From NCBI GenBank assembly GCA_963576565.1, contig OY755038.1:204635013-204699012 (forward strand): DNA of 64,000 nucleotides. The letters are read 5' to 3'. This DNA is from Aspidapion aeneum. Lineage: Eukaryota; Arthropoda; Insecta; Coleoptera; Brentidae. A model generated the notes under the pieces. That model saw only the letters and a program-made list of their open reading frames with translations, was not told the DNA's origin and searched no databases. Of the stretch, positions 1 through 12,070 are shown in pieces. The stretch's first letter is position 1. Each line of letters opens with the position of its first letter. The position numbers were made by a program, and so were the translations under genes.

Positions 1-1310
1 TATGCTTGCCTGTCGGCGTGAGAGTATTTTACGATGCTATTGGCCAAATGAACGTTCCCGAAGATCTTTCCTACAGTACTGAAGAATCTACCCACAGATC
101 AGCCAAGAAGATCTGAAGGGTACCTGACCCAAATTGATAGTCAGTGTCAGTGTTGCACAGTGGGCTCTAGCCCATCGAATGCGCTTAAATGCGTACTAAA
201 CTTGCCTCCGTTTCACATTTTCTTAGAGGCGGAGGTACGAAGACCATCATACATAATAAGGGCCAACCCTAAGGATGGCAGGGCAAACAAAGTGAGATCA
301 ACAGCCCTTATTAGGGAACAAGAGTTGGACGCAACTCTAGGAATGATATCCGACGTCATGCCACGTTGTACAAAAAAAAATATACGATATTATTTTCCTG
401 GAGTGGGAGAACTGGTTAAAGAACAGGACCATAACTTCTGGTATATCGACGGATGCAAAATGCCATCAGGCGTTGGATCTGCAGTTGTTAGTATCCAAGA
501 AAAAGTTGAGATTAAACAGTCTCGGCCAATTGGCTACTATATTTTAGGGCGAACTCGTAGCCATTGAACTGTGTACCCGGTTGATTACTGACCACGAATG
601 CACTAACAACCGAACCAACAGGACAATAAAAATCTTCTCCGATAGTCAAGCAAGAGCGCTTGAGTCCTATACGGTCTCATCGAGAACCGTGAGGAGCTGC
701 AGGGATTCGCTGAATGCGCTTGATATCGCTAAAAATGTATCATTGGTATGGATACCAGGGCATTCTGGGCACGAGGGAAATGAGGCCGCCGACCAAGCAG
801 CGATGGAAGCAGCATTTGACGAATTTTTTAGCTCCGCACCAGCACTGGATATATGCTAAACCAACCATATTAAAATGGATGGAGAATAGCTTCAAACAAC
901 ACTGGATAAATATACCAGAACTGGCTCACTCTAAAGAGTTAATCAAAGAACCTTGTAAAAGAAAGCCAGAGCCATAGTGACTGGTCAGGTGACGGGTCAC
1001 TGTCGACTGAGAGTCAACGCACAGAATGAGACTAACAGAAGAGAACGAAGGTAGACTCTGTATGGAGGATGACGAAACAGTCAGACATGTACTGTGCGAA
1101 TGTCCGGATATTGCACGTTTACGTCAGAAAATTATTGAATCAGATAATTTGAACAGTGTCTCACCCAAACTGATAGCCGGCCTTTTGGAGGATTAGGCAT
1201 ACAGTGGTGAAAAACCACTAAAAAGTGATGGACAATAGACCCACTGGTGGTCGGAGTGAAAAGGCTGCAAGGCCCACTCCCAGAGGAATCATGATTATCA
1301 TCATCATCAA
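1..1310 (+). mobile_element. 3' part of an I-like non-LTR retrotransposon (RNase H domain to tail)
   Basis: The stretch reads, over several frames, as the end of a non-LTR polyprotein: an RNase H domain, then a C-terminal Cys-containing segment, a stop near 1196, about 110 bp of 3' untranslated sequence and a tail of ATC repeats at about 1290-1309. The 5' side runs off the window edge, so the reverse transcriptase cannot be seen. RNase H in this position is known in the I/LOA/Outcast group of LINEs; I cannot choose the clade from sequence alone. Confidence 0.8.
160..1196 (+). pseudogene. LINE RNase H domain, frameshifted
   Basis: RNase H degrades the RNA strand of the cDNA hybrid. The first frame (160-567) carries WYIDG with the first catalytic Asp. 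The frame then changes near 540-550, where GELVAIEL supplies the Glu, and 581-859 carries FSDSQA and VWIPGHSGHEGNEAADQAA with the other two Asp. A further frame near 1080-1130 reads VLCECPDIARLRQ, which is the usual cysteine segment after RNase H in this group. At least two frameshifts make it non-functional. All four acidic catalytic positions are still visible, so decay is moderate. Confidence 0.8.
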
Positions 1311-2112
1311 TTCATTGTTAAAAGTCGGTGAAAGCATAGTCTAGGGGGACCATAATAGATCTGTTAGTACTTGAGCGAGAGACTAGGAAGACAACTCTCA
1401 TCTGAATCCTTATCCTTCATCCATAAAAATAGAACAACTAAATATTTGAGAAATGTTTAAAGTATAAAATTAACTTAAGTAAGGATTAGACAATATTTAT
1501 TGTTATCGCCCAGCTTTATGAGCGGGGTAGAATGAGGTATGAGGAAAGGAACCAATAACCGAACTTGTACTACTACTATCTCCCACAGAACTAGAAAGCT
1601 ATATAGGACATTTTATCTCCAACCAAAGTGGACAAGTTATATATTTTGACATTAGAAAGAAAAGAAGAATCTTATAACGTACAGTGCACCAGTGTAAACA
1701 AATGTCACACGAATAGCTATTAATTAAAATATAACAGATCACTCTGTATATTAAGGGTAATAATATGATTGGTTTAATTTGAAAAGAACAAAAATTCTAT
1801 AACCCAAATTATGATGTAAGTTAATTTTGTTAATGCTCGTATTATAAAAACAATTTCGTTTCTGAATAACGCGAATTATTTGGCATTCAACTGTTATTAA
1901 CAAAAATGCACAAAGCTTTTTTGTAAAAAAATAAAAACTGTAAAAGTAGATGAGCACAGTAAGTGAGGCATGAAATTACTGTCAAAATAAATATTTTTAT
2001 TTTGTCAGAGTACAGACTAGCGGACAAATAAAAATGAACAAACTTTTGTAGTCGTCATGAATTCGACTTTTTTTAACTGACTGCCTTAACCAGTGGCGAT
2101 TCTATAGCTTAC
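1311..2112. other. Unassigned AT-rich sequence
   Basis: I see no coding frame, terminal repeat or tandem structure here. Confidence 0.5.
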
Positions 2113-2303
2113 CTTTGTTACAAAAAAGAGTAAGGGGCTTAGTTATATCAGGGGTAATTGTACGATCATCCACTTTTTTAGTGTCAACTAAAAATTGCTT
2201 AAACATGTCTGGAAAGGCGTAAATTTCAGCAGACCTTAAAATCTTGTGACGATACTCGTTTATTAAATCATGATATTTATTTAAAACCATGCATTTCTTT
2301 GTA
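2113..2303 (-). other. Candidate protein-coding exon, unidentified
   Basis: A minus-strand open frame of about 63 codons has mixed-complexity composition (for example YHDLINEYRHKILRSAEIYA, then FPDMFKQFLVDTKKV) unlike the low-complexity frames around it. It ends in AACAAAG followed directly by GTAAGC, a good splice donor at 2107-2112, and the frame stops just past it. Upstream, a T-rich run leads to an AG at 2304-2305 that could serve as acceptor. I do not recognise the protein. It could be a host exon in a large gene or a fragment of an unknown transposon protein. The splice reading is inference. Confidence 0.35.
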
Positions 2304-2508
2304 CTCCACAAATATTGGAAAAATAAGATGACATTAAAAAAGTGGGTGACTGTACAGCCAGCACCATAGCTGATAATAATTAGTACAGTTTACCCATCTT
2401 TTACAATTTCTGCATTTTATGTAGATATTATTTTGAAATATCTAGAAAAAATTAACGCTTTTTTGCCGTGGATGCTTATATGCAACACTGCAGTAATAAT
2501 TGACGACA

Positions 2509-3142
2509 TAGGGTGTCCCAAATAAAAGCAACTGCATGAGGATTTCGCAAACGGTAGGAGATACAAGTTTGTTTAATTGAGAAAAATTTGCGCTATTCTA
2601 AGCCCAATCAGATGCCGTATTAAACTTAGAAATGTCTATAGGGGTTTTTTAAATATCGAGCATAGACTACAAATTGCGTTTTTTGAAAAATTGAAATATC
2701 GCCGCCATCTTGCAAACAAATTTAATGAAATTTGGTAACTTTGTATAAGAAACTACGGCCAATTGAATGACGTTAACAATTTTTTTCTAGGACTTTTTTC
2801 ACTTATTTGGCTGTAAAACAAATTCCGTAGTTGTGTTTTTAGTCATACCTACTTAACTGCCTTTCAAAACTTTTCCATTTATTTTCAAAAAAACTAGAAG
2901 GCCTAGAAAAAATTTGTTAACGTCATTCGATTGGCTGTTGTTTATACAAAACTACCAAATTTCATTAAATTTTTGATAACAAGCTTTCGCTCGATATTTT
3001 AGTAATCCCTGTAGATATCTTTAATATTGATACAGCACCTGATTGGGCTTAGAATAGCGCAACTTTTTTCTTATTTAAACAAACTCGTATCTCTTACTGT
3101 TTCCGAAATCCCCATGTAGTTGCTTTTATCTGGGACACCCTG
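2509..3142. mobile_element. Foldback MITE, family A, copy 1
   Basis: The left end reads AGGGTGTCCCAAATAAAAGC and the right end, reversed, reads CAGGGTGTCCCAGATAAAAG. TA follows the right end. The inverted arms extend about 300 bp each and share blocks such as GCGCTATTCTAAGCCCAATC (left) and its complement near 3041-3060. No coding capacity. TA flanks and CAGGGTG-type ends suggest a Tc1/mariner-type non-autonomous element. Related copies lie at 49696-50115 and 62803-63225. Confidence 0.8.
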
Positions 3143-3594
3143 TATATAGTTTTCGCGCTTTACTGACTAAAATTTCTTAATGTTTTCCCACTAATTTTTT
3201 GTTGGTTTTGGTACAAGCACCATCAACATTACCTAAGTGCCGCCAGCGAAAAAAAAATAGTTGCATCTTATGCTCTAGAGATGGCACTAAAAACTGTCTA
3301 ACGAACTGCCCTAAACAGCTGTTTATTGTTTTTCGCCATATTAAATTTTAAAACGGCAGACAGAATCAAGCAAAACCCTTCCATGGGGCTCGTTCATTCT
3401 TATGTACGAAATATTTTATATATTTTTAAAAAAAGCCCTAATTGATCACGCAGAACCAGTTATAAATTATTAAAAGCTGTTTAGTGGTTCCCGAAAAATT
3501 ATTTTGTTTTATCCAATAATAACCTTCTTATCTTGTCTGCATTAATTTTCTCAAATGAATTTTTAACAAAACGATAAAATAAGTGTAATAAAAG
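3143..3594. other. Unassigned sequence
   Basis: AT-rich sequence without recognisable coding, repeats or element ends. Confidence 0.45.
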
Positions 3595-3942
3595 CAGTGG
3601 CGCACCCAGGAATGTGTCTTGGGGGGGGGGCCCGACAGATACAAAACGCGCCCTCAAAAAATTTGCGACCAAACAAAAAAAAAAAAAAAGGTCATCATGT
3701 GTGGGGGCCGCCGACAGGTACAAAGGGCACCCTCAAAAATCCTGCGACCAAAAAAAAAAAAAAAGGTCATCATATCTTTTCGCAACTACGCCACTGCTTG
3801 GGGTTGGAGGGGGCCGAAGCCTCCTGCTGTCAAATTTTAAGGTATTTTTCATGTTTTATCATCAAATATGTAGAAAATATATTAAAAATCTAAGGCTTCG
3901 GGGGGGCCCGGGCCCCGCCCCCCCCCCCCTGGGTGCGCCCAT
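3595..3942. mobile_element. hAT-like MITE with poly-G/poly-C subterminal runs
   Basis: It starts CAGTGGCGCACCCAGG and ends in the complement of CATGGGCGCACCCAGG. Flanks AATAAAAG (3587-3594) and GATAAAAG (3943-3950) match at 7 of 8 positions, as expected for an 8-bp hAT duplication. Inside is a second, internal end (CGCAACTACGCCACTG, finishing at 3796), so the element is composite or has two nested right ends. The interior is homologous to the MITE at 38510-38706 on the other strand. Confidence 0.65.
3637..3770 (+). repeat. Two-copy tandem repeat inside the hAT-like MITE
   Basis: Two units of about 75-85 bp each read CGACAG-TACAAA-GCCCTCAAAAA-TGCGACCAAA, an A run of 14-15, then GGTCATCAT. They match the reverse complement of about 38598-38660. 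Confidence 0.75.
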
Positions 3943-4640
3943 GATAAAAGGCATTGTAGTAAAGATCAACTACTCTTTAAAAAAAATCAAAATTTGTCAC
4001 AATCCTAAAATCCAAGATGGCGGACTTATTTAAATTTGACCCTTTATATAGGATCACTTTTTCTTGTGTTGCTAAACATTTTTTACTTTGTTTAAAATTC
4101 GTATAATTTGTTTCACCACAAACAACAAGTTACTAACCAGCAAAATCGCTTTAGCAGTTCTTGAGATATTAGTATTTGTTTGACCGATTGTTTGCATTTT
4201 AGGCGCTTGCATCTGTGCACTAATTTAAATATTTTCACCAGGATGCTTTTGATTTAATTAAAATAGGTAGAATAATAATAAATTAGAAATAATTTCCAAG
4301 CCAATCATATAGTCTGCAAAACAATGGTTAAAACAATAAATCAATCTATCAAATCAAACTTTATTGTCTAAATTTAAGGGAAACTATTGACAAAGCAAAT
4401 TTTTAGTGCTCCAATTAACCTAACAACAACTAATTCTAATATAGGCACAGCAAGATCCCCCCAAAACATCAAAATTAAATAACGACAACATAAGATAAGG
4501 TTTTAGTTGATTTGTTTGCCCGCAGTTAGAAAAACGATAACTGCAATGGACTGTATATATTTTAATTAATGAAAGCGCGAACAAACATAAATATATTGAT
4601 ATGAAATTACAAAATAATTAAAAAGGTCCATAGGTCAATT
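3943..4640. other. Unassigned sequence
   Basis: AT-rich. One CCAAGATGGCGGA motif at 4012-4024 is shared with several element families in the window. No gene is supported. Confidence 0.45.
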
Positions 4641-4680
4641 GTGGGCACCACACAACGGAAATCAGAAACAAAGCACTCAC

Positions 4681-4960
4681 CAGTTTGCAGCCAATTTCTC
4701 CACTTCCAAGGGGCCCCTGTCTGGATCTAATGATGTCACCACGCAGCTGAAGGACTGAAGTTTCTAGTTCTATGCTTCAGTACACCAAAATCGAGCACTT
4801 TCAAGTGTAGAAATTTGAAATAGTTGGAGAAAGTAAATTAACACGCCATTTCTCGAGGCGGTCGAAAAAGGATCTCACCGATTCTTGGTGCGCATGTCCA
4901 AAATGCGCGAAAATGCACTCTGTCCGTCATCCAATTGTGTGGTTTTAAAATTTACAAACA
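4681..4960 (-). other. Candidate (possibly 5' noncoding) exon ending in a GTGAGT donor
   Basis: This block is clearly richer in GC and CpG than its surroundings. On the minus strand it runs into GCAAACTG followed by GTGAGT at 4675-4680, a strong splice donor consensus. No long frame is open across it; the last 80 bases are open in two frames. A short ATG frame at about 4893 (ATGCGCACC) also runs into a GTGAGA donor. It might be the first exon or promoter-proximal part of a minus-strand gene that also uses 2113-2303. Evidence is weak. Confidence 0.25.
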
Positions 4961-4965
4961 CTGGC

Positions 4966-5509
4966 TGGCTGGCTAGAAGGAACTTGTTTAGGTTAACACG
5001 AAAAGCAGAATAGTTATTTGTATTTTTTGTGTCTATAGTTTATTAAAAATTTGGACATTATTAGTAAAAGTCATTTTATGAGGAAATTATTGCAGACAAA
5101 ATTAAAAAAACAATCAACAATGTTTAAACTACTGAACCGATTTCAACAGTACATACCTCGTTATGCGTGGCAGGAATAGGACTTTTTTTCAAATTTAAAC
5201 GTAAGAATAAGAGAGAAAATATTTTTGGTCAAAACCCTGATCAAGCCTAGGTGCGGAATGTCGTTTACCTAGTGATGAAAAGCAGCGATTGATTATCAAA
5301 ACCAAAACGAAGTGTCAAATAAATGTTCTAAAAACTCATTATTATTTTGAAAGACAATCCCCCTGCTGCACTCTTTATATGCAATGCAGGTATGTTTTAT
5401 GCTACCTATTTGTGTTGTGTGTAGCTTTGAAGTTTTCTGCACAAACTTCCGGAAATTTATATGCATTTTAATTTGACTTGTAATCACGTACGTTTAAAAA
5501 GTATTGTTT
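4966..5509. other. Unassigned sequence
   Basis: AT-rich, with short frames only and no element ends seen. Confidence 0.45.
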
Positions 5510-6740
5510 GGACGCCTTCTTCAGTGAAATTGGCCGATATTTGAACTGTGTAACCCATTCTTAAAGGGTGCATGTAGTACCTGTCCATCTATCCATGTAT
5601 CTGTTTAGGCTTCTTCGATCCATCTTTCGACATGTGTCTCATCCAATATTTTCCACTCTCCCCTGTCTGTCACCGTGTTCATCCGTGTAGCTCCCGCATG
5701 TTTCTTCAAATCGTCCGCCCATCTACATTTTGGGGTCTTCCACTACTTCTTTTATTTTACCAAGGTGTCCAGTTTACAATACATTACATACACAATACTT
5801 CTCCTTCGACATCGCTTACTTTTGTTTTATTTCTTATCCATTTATTCCTTTTTCTGTTAGCTTTCCATGTAAAATTTGTCTTTCCATTGATCTTTGGGCT
5901 TTTGTTACCTTATCCCCGTTTGATTTTGTGTTCAGGTCTGGGATCTATAGGTAAGTACAGGAAGGATACATTGGTTATTCACTTTCGTCTTGAGGTACTG
6001 AGAATATTTGTTATTTTTTAATATGTAGCTTAATTTACTGAATGCTGCCCAGGCCAATCTTACTCGTCTCGTAATTTCAGTCGTTTGGTTTTCATTTTTT
6101 AGTTTAATAATTTGTTCCAGGTATATATATTCATCTACTTGTTCTATTTTCTCTTGGTTTATTCTGATCGTGATATCTGTGTTTGTCATGATTTTAGTTT
6201 TAGTGCAGTTCATACTCAAGCCTATATTTTTAGCTGCTGTATCCAGTTCTTCCAGCATTTTTATCAGTTCTTCTGTCTTATCTGTTAGTAAGGCGCTATC
6301 ATCGGTGGTTTAAGTACTGTTTGTTTACTTTGATGCCAATTTTTTCCCAATATAAGTTTTTAAAAACATCTTCTAGGGCCTGGTTAAATAGTTTAGGGGA
6401 TATTGTGTCACCCTGTCTGATACTTCTTACTATGCGATTTAGGATTAGGATTGGTTTCTTCGTGGATTTTTATTTATGTTGTTACTTCACTATATATATT
6501 GGCTATTAAGTCTGTGTATCTGTGATCTATTCGGCTATTAATTAAAGATGCTTTTACTGCCCAGTGCTCAATGCTATCCAAAGCTTTTTCAAAGTCTATA
6601 AACGCAATATATATATATAGTGGAATGTTGTATTCGTTGGCTCGTTTTATTAGGATATGCATGTTTAATAGGTGGTCAACTGTACTGAAACCCTTTCTGA
6701 AGCCTGCTTATTCTTTTCATTGATATCCATGAAATTTTGT
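5510..6740 (-). pseudogene. RTE-like non-LTR retrotransposon, copy 1 (reverse transcriptase to C-terminus)
   Basis: Read on the minus strand, 6662-6474 carries the FIDFEKALDSIEHW block (RT motif A region), about 6400 carries IRQGDTISPKLFN (motif B), and near 6290 a damaged FADDSALLTD (the catalytic ADD box) appears. 6258-5932 carries the RT thumb region (LDTAAKNIGLSMNCTKTKIM and YIYLEQIIKL). Around 5765-5620 the C-terminus reads GRPKCRWADDLKKHAG and ends WIEEA-stop, followed by a 3' UTR to about 5510. Several frameshifts and an internal deletion between 5930 and 5765 make it dead. Clade RTE is inferred from the motif wording. Confidence 0.8.
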
Positions 6741-7195
6741 TGGTCTATCTGTTAATATAGTGGTAATCTTGTCACGTCTCTTGCTCTTCGCTTCCTTGTA
6801 CAATTTAATAGAGTTATAGGAGAAAGACAATTAAAAACATAAAACCAACTCAAATTTTAAAACTATTATTATCTAAAGAAAATCAGGGCTATTTTAATAA
6901 AAACGTGTGTTTAAATAATTTAAGTAACAACAGTTCTTATTTCTAACTAGATACGTGCTTTAAAGCATCTGCTCTTGATTACTTTTCAACAAACCTCATA
7001 TTAAACTTTCCTGCTTACTTTTGAGTGCTTTTCTGCAAAATTACAAACTCCAGATTTCTACCTATCTCAATGCATATTTCAAAGCTTTCGGAAAAAAATA
7101 TATAATTCGCATTTGTTTATAATGTTTGTAAATTTGGGTAAAATAATCTCAATAACACAGTGGACTATAGCAGAAGTCTACTACTATGTCGGTTT
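6741..7195. other. Unassigned sequence between two RTE-like copies
   Basis: AT-rich; no convincing continuation of either element. Confidence 0.45.
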
Positions 7196-8230
7196 AGAAC
7201 GTTTTTCTACGTTGTCCGACGCCTATTCTCCACCTGACAATCATCTTTTCTTAGGTTTTTTGACTGTTGCCATTCTCGTTTAGGACGCCCTCTTTTTCTG
7301 TGGCCTATTGGTTGCCAGTCTAGGACCTGCTTTGGTAATCTTTCGTCGTTCATCCGTTGTACATGACCGTACCATATCAGTTGTCTTTTAGTGATGTCAT
7401 CCTTTATGCTTCCCTCGATTCCCATTCTTTCTTTTATGATGTCATTTCTTATGTGATCTGTTCTAGATATTCTCATTGATCTTCTTATTGCATTCATTTC
7501 GACACTTTCCATTTTTGTTTTGTATTTTTCTGTTACGCGACAAGTCTCTATTTCATACAACTGCGTGCTTTTCACCATCTTTTTATATATGTTAAACTTT
7601 ACATTCTTTTTTATCTCTAAAATAATGTTAAGACATCCAATTATCTTTTTTTGCTTTTACTATTCTTTTTTCGAATCCTCTACAGTCTGTTCCTGTCCTC
7701 AAATGTGAAAACCAAATACATACTCATTGCATGGAGATATTGTTTGTCCGTTGTCTAGTTCTAACTCACTAGATTCGTTTCCAATACATAAGTACTGTGT
7801 CTTGCCACGTTCACTGTTAAGCCCCACTTTTGGTATTCTTTCGTTAACTTTCTCATCATATACTCCATGTCTTCTTTATCATTAGCTACAATTACTTGTT
7901 CGTCAGCAAACTGTAGTATGTATATGGTAAATCGGTCGCTAAGTTGTATTCCCATGCCGTGCACTTTACGTTTCCAGTTTTTTAGAGCTACTGCGATATA
8001 AATTTTAAAAAGAGTTGGAGAGATACAACAAGCCTCTCGTTACCAGGCATTCTTTTGAAAGTCGACTTCAAATCTTAATTTTAGATTTGGACCCTTTGTA
8101 TAGTTCTTTTATCGCTTTTATGTAGGTTTCATTGATATTAGTTTGCTCTAACACTGTCCAAATATTTTCTACTGGAACGGTATCATATGCTTTTTGTAGG
8201 TCCACAAAGGTAACATGTAGCAGAAGTTGT
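7196..8230 (-). pseudogene. RTE-like non-LTR retrotransposon, copy 2
   Basis: Minus-strand reading gives, from 8215 to 8101, HVTFVDLQKAYDTVPVENIW (RT motif A). 7964-7761 holds the ILQFADEQVIVAND box with the second catalytic Asp replaced by Glu (ADE for ADD). 7578-7207 holds the C-terminal region (WYGHVQRMNDERLPKQVLDW and HRKRGRPKREWQ). Frame changes separate these blocks. It is a different subfamily from copy 1, since the motif A wording and C-terminus differ. Same strand and adjacent, but I see no evidence that the two were one insertion. Confidence 0.85.
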
Positions 8231-8269
8231 GAAGCATAAATAAAGCAACTATTAGTAAAGTCTACTTTC

Positions 8270-8560
8270 AGGAAATTTCAAAGAGGACAAATATATTATA
8301 GTAGAGAAAATTTGTAAAAAAAAAGCTGCCCAAAGGGTAATTTTTTTTATATTTGGCGTACCTATGATCCAAAGCTAAATTTTAAATAGGTTAAACTTAC
8401 TGAAAAAAAAAATAGGTTCCCAGCTGACACAAAGATATATATGTCAAAAATAAAAGAGACCTTCATAAATAAATTATGTAACATTGCAAAGTAATTGTAA
8501 ATCAAATTGATGTTGATCGTTATTAATTAAAATTACTTTGCCTATTCTTCTAGGACCGCC
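8270..8560 (+). mobile_element. Partial, deleted copy of the phased palindrome family (family C)
   Basis: AGTAGAGAAAATTTGT, AAGCTGC, TATATTTGGC, AAAGCTAAATTTT and CAGCTGACACAAAGAT occur in the same order as in the left arm at 12071-12540, with deletions. An AAGACGGCGGCC at 8669-8680 is probably a decayed motif of the same family just beyond. Confidence 0.6.
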
Positions 8561-9739
8561 AAATTTTAAATTTAGGAAAACCTATGGAATTTTCAAAACT
8601 CTTAGAAAAAAAATTACAAAAATTATTGGCAACGCTGCTCAAGTCACTCAAAATAAGCTACGTTCAAGACGGCGGCCATGATGAATTCGGGAGTAATTTA
8701 CACAGGGCAGAGTCGACTATGATCGAGTGGCCTTTCGAGAGTAAAACTATGACTTCTATGCACGTTCACTCCTTGGCGGGTGCAGTTTCATTTATCAACT
8801 GCAGGTGAAGCTTAATACATTTAAAAAAAGGAAAATCAACTCAACAATTTATATTTAGAGAGGAATTAGAAATCAACAAAAATAAAATCGTTATGGTGTG
8901 ATAATGGTCGTTATGTGCCCAGTGAAACAATTTTGATTTTTTGCTTGTTGGGAGAAAATAAAAGCTTTTTCTATCTTCGAGAATTTACTAATTTTAACCT
9001 CCATTGGTTCTTCGACATATACTTTCAAACAACCCGTCATCTTGTTGTTTTTTTTAATTAAAAATTAATAAAATCAAAACTCAAAAATTTACAGTGTTGC
9101 AACATGAGATTTACTTCCTAAATGTTTCAATCAAACAGTAAATTAACAAAAGTTATCTAGTGTTGGCAGAAATCTACCTAAAAAACTTAAAATGTATGTG
9201 GTGTAATAGCTATATTTCTAACAAGTGCACAAAATCGATTTTTCCGCATGCAAATGCCGTTGACAGAACGATGTGCAGCGAGTTCTGTCAAGCATTTAGG
9301 TACACAAAATAGGTTTATGCACGCGATAAAAACAATTATTTTTGTACAAGCAAACGAGCGTCAGACGTCAGAAAAACATTTAAAAAAAATAAAATTATAA
9401 GAGAAATAAACCAAAACACATATCGCTACTTCTTTAAAAAACAAGTGATTTAAAGAAATTTTACATTTTATCTTTACATAATAACAAGGCATTTCATAGG
9501 GAATATTGTCAATAAAAACTTTAAATCTATACAGGTTTTTTTTTTAAATTTGACATTTCTTTGGGGAAAATTTTGCACACTAGTGCGGTAAAGTAGAATT
9601 TTCTGCACTAAAGATAGCGGAAAAAATCACATTTCAAAGTACACTTTGACAACAGTGGTGCTCATTCCATTAGAGTTCGAAAAAATGGGAAAATTTTTAA
9701 AATATTTTTTCTGTAGAATTTTTTATCCTTAACACAATT
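8561..9739. other. Unassigned sequence
   Basis: AT-rich except a GC-richer patch at 8660-8815 without a convincing gene. A small hairpin GACAGAAC...GTTCTGTC lies near 9255-9285. Confidence 0.4.
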
Positions 9740-10411
9740 TTTTTTCTTAGAAAAATTACTTTTTAAGCTAGACATATTTTTTTAAATTGCCGCCTTTGTA
9801 CAAATAAAAATAAATGTGTTAGTAGAAATCCTTATATAAAACAAAAATGTTGAACATTAATTTTTGTAACTCAGTAAATGAGAGTGAGTAAAAAATTATT
9901 TTTGATTATTAATAAATCAAAACTGAATTTTTCTTGTTGACGTTCTTTAAAGTGGGAGTGGGGGGCATCCTCCCTCTCACCCCTCTTAAAAGCGCTCTCT
10001 TACAGTATTTTTCCAATTATTTGCAAACTTTTAGCTTGGCAAAAAAAAAACTAAGTAACAATTATTGAGGCTGATGAAAAGTCCTCTCTAATATTGAATA
10101 ACACGCCCCTCTCACATCAGTGGCGCACCTTTAATAGGCATTTAAATAAATGAGAGTTGTTGAAAAAACTATTTTTTTTTTAATTTTGTTAAATTTTACT
10201 GTCCCACATGTCTGGTTTTAAAACTTATTTTTAAAGCTAAAGAAATTTCCTTTTCAACGATCACATCACTCCTCCCTCAACGCAGCAGTAGATCTTGCAA
10301 AGACGCCCCAAAAATGGTCAAATTTGATATAAACTTAAATCTTCATTTAAGACAACCATGTTGGAACATACTGCGTTCAATGAGAGATGTAACACACTTG
10401 CTATGGATATA

Positions 10412-10513
10412 CAGTAGACCCCACCCGCCTACTCTTGGCGGAGGGATGATTCCCCCCTTATATATTTTTTTACATTTTGAATTCTCCTCGCAAAATGTTT
10501 GGGGAGTCTACTG
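10412..10513. repeat. 102-bp hairpin with CAGTAGAC ends at the centre of the foldback
   Basis: It starts CAGTAGACCCCAC and ends in GGGGAGTCTACTG, with TA on both sides. The inverted match continues outward (CACTTG-TATGGATATA against TATATCCGTACCAAGTGG). Confidence 0.65.
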
Positions 10514-10806
10514 TAGGTATATCCGTACCAAGTGGTGGTGCTCCAAAATTTTAAGGATTAGATATTTTAACAATTTTGGGTACCTACGTCTATGCAGGAG
10601 GCACGCTGCTTGAGGCTTTGAGGGAGTATTGAACATTGTTGGAAAGAACATTTTTTCGACTAAAAATAACTTAGAAAAAAATACCACAAGAAAATACAAA
10701 AACTAAAATTTTAAAAATGTACACCTTTTTTGCTTGATAGAACATTTCATCTGCTTCAAAAATTATATGTAGAAAATTTTTAAGAAAGTTGATACTTTTC
10801 GGATTA

Positions 10807-11157
10807 CAGTAGAACCCCGATTATCCGTGCTCCACGGGACCGGACGAGGCACGGATAAGTGAAAAGCACAGATAATCCGAACATTCATTTATTACATGTT
10901 ACATACATATTATGAATATATACTCAAAATATGACAGAAAAAAGAAGATCCCATAAGTTCAAACTAAGTTTTTATGTATGTATTGCATAAAAAGATAACA
11001 GAACAAAAAATATAATTCTACATAAGGTTTTGGTCGAATGATTTCCGGTAACGCTATTTCGATAGAACTTCAAAAACACAATTTCGATGATGGGAAATCA
11101 TAGCACGGATAATCCGCAGCCCGGATAATCCGCGCACGGATTATCGGGGTTCTACTG
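10807..11157. mobile_element. pogo/Tigger-like MITE (351 bp)
   Basis: Ends are CAGTAGAACCCCGATTATCC and the complement of CAGTAGAACCCCGATAATCC, flanked by TA at 10805-10806 and 11158-11159. Subterminal sequence repeats GGATAAT and GATAATCCG motifs. TA duplication and CAGT ends fit the pogo branch of Tc1/mariner. There is no transposase frame, so it depends on a partner for movement. Confidence 0.8.
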
Positions 11158-11400
11158 TATGAATAAAAAAAATTCGAAAAAAACATTTAGGGGGGGATGC
11201 CCCATCCCACCAATTTAAATGAATTCAACTTGAAAAATGAAGTTTTAAGGTAACAATAATCAAAAAAAAAATTTTTTTACTCACCTTGAGGATTTCTACA
11301 AACACATTTATTTTTATTTCAAGGCGGCTACTTTAAAAAGTTATGTCTAACTTATTAAATATTTAACTGTATACAAGGGGTTTTTGAATAAAAATACTTT

Positions 11401-12070
11401 TTTGAAAAAAACATTTATTACGGACACAAAATGCAACAAGAAAAAAAAAACATATTTTAAACATTTCTTTTTTTTTCGTATGCCCATGGAAGGTGCACTA
11501 CGGCCTTTAGAATACATGGTTAAAAATGAAATTTTATCCGAATGTAAAATGATCTTCAGAATATTTTTAGAAAAGTTGACCGTTCTCGATTTATTAGCAA
11601 AAACCGTCAAAAAGTACGTTTAAGGGGGGGGAACCATCCCTCTGCCAGGGTTGGGGGGGGGGGTAGTTACCTTTAATCCCTGTCCCTGTACAGTTTTGTT
11701 GATGTGCATGTAATTGCCCTTTTCCATTTTTTTTCTTCTGACATTTTTATACAAAGGCTACTACACAAGAACAGAACAAAATTCGTAATTTCACCGATCT
11801 TTTACCTTTGCCATCGCACGCCATTCATACTGCGCTGACAGCTTGTCGTAAAATACACAGACAAAACAGAGATTCTTTGATCTTTTCCAACTCGAGATGG
11901 AACTTGCAAAAGTCTCCGGATTTAAAAATAAAACAAAAATTCTACAAAAAGTTCCCAGGAATGTTTAGCATTTTTCGCCACTTCTTTGCGAAACATTCAT
12001 GTCTTTGTCTTGTCGTTACTATGTCTCGTTAGTCTGGACTCGGCTTTAAACTTTTTCTAGAACTGTCGCC
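11401..12070. other. Unassigned sequence with G runs
   Basis: Two G runs of 8-10 occur at about 11623-11662. A frame at 11808-12032 has no recognisable domain. Confidence 0.4.

Larger units (their letters stand above)
9740..11400. mobile_element. Old long inverted repeat (foldback), centre near 10465
   Basis: The left arm (about 9760-9960) holds GCTAGACATA, TTTTTAAATTGCCGCC, AATAAAAATAAATGTGTT and AGTGAGTAAAAAATT; the right arm (about 11195-11355) holds the complements in reverse order. Inner parts (10200-10310 and 10600-10700) also match loosely around GCTGCGTTGAGGG. The arms are diverged, so boundaries are approximate. No coding frame. A pogo-like MITE sits in the right arm. Confidence 0.6.

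Noticed and set aside
3597..4033. Three overlapping Lys- and Gly-rich frames
   Set aside because: They translate poly-A and poly-G runs of the MITE.
5632..6021. Plus-strand frame rich in Leu and Phe (membrane-like)
   Set aside because: Antisense of the RTE-like C-terminus, which explains the sequence better.
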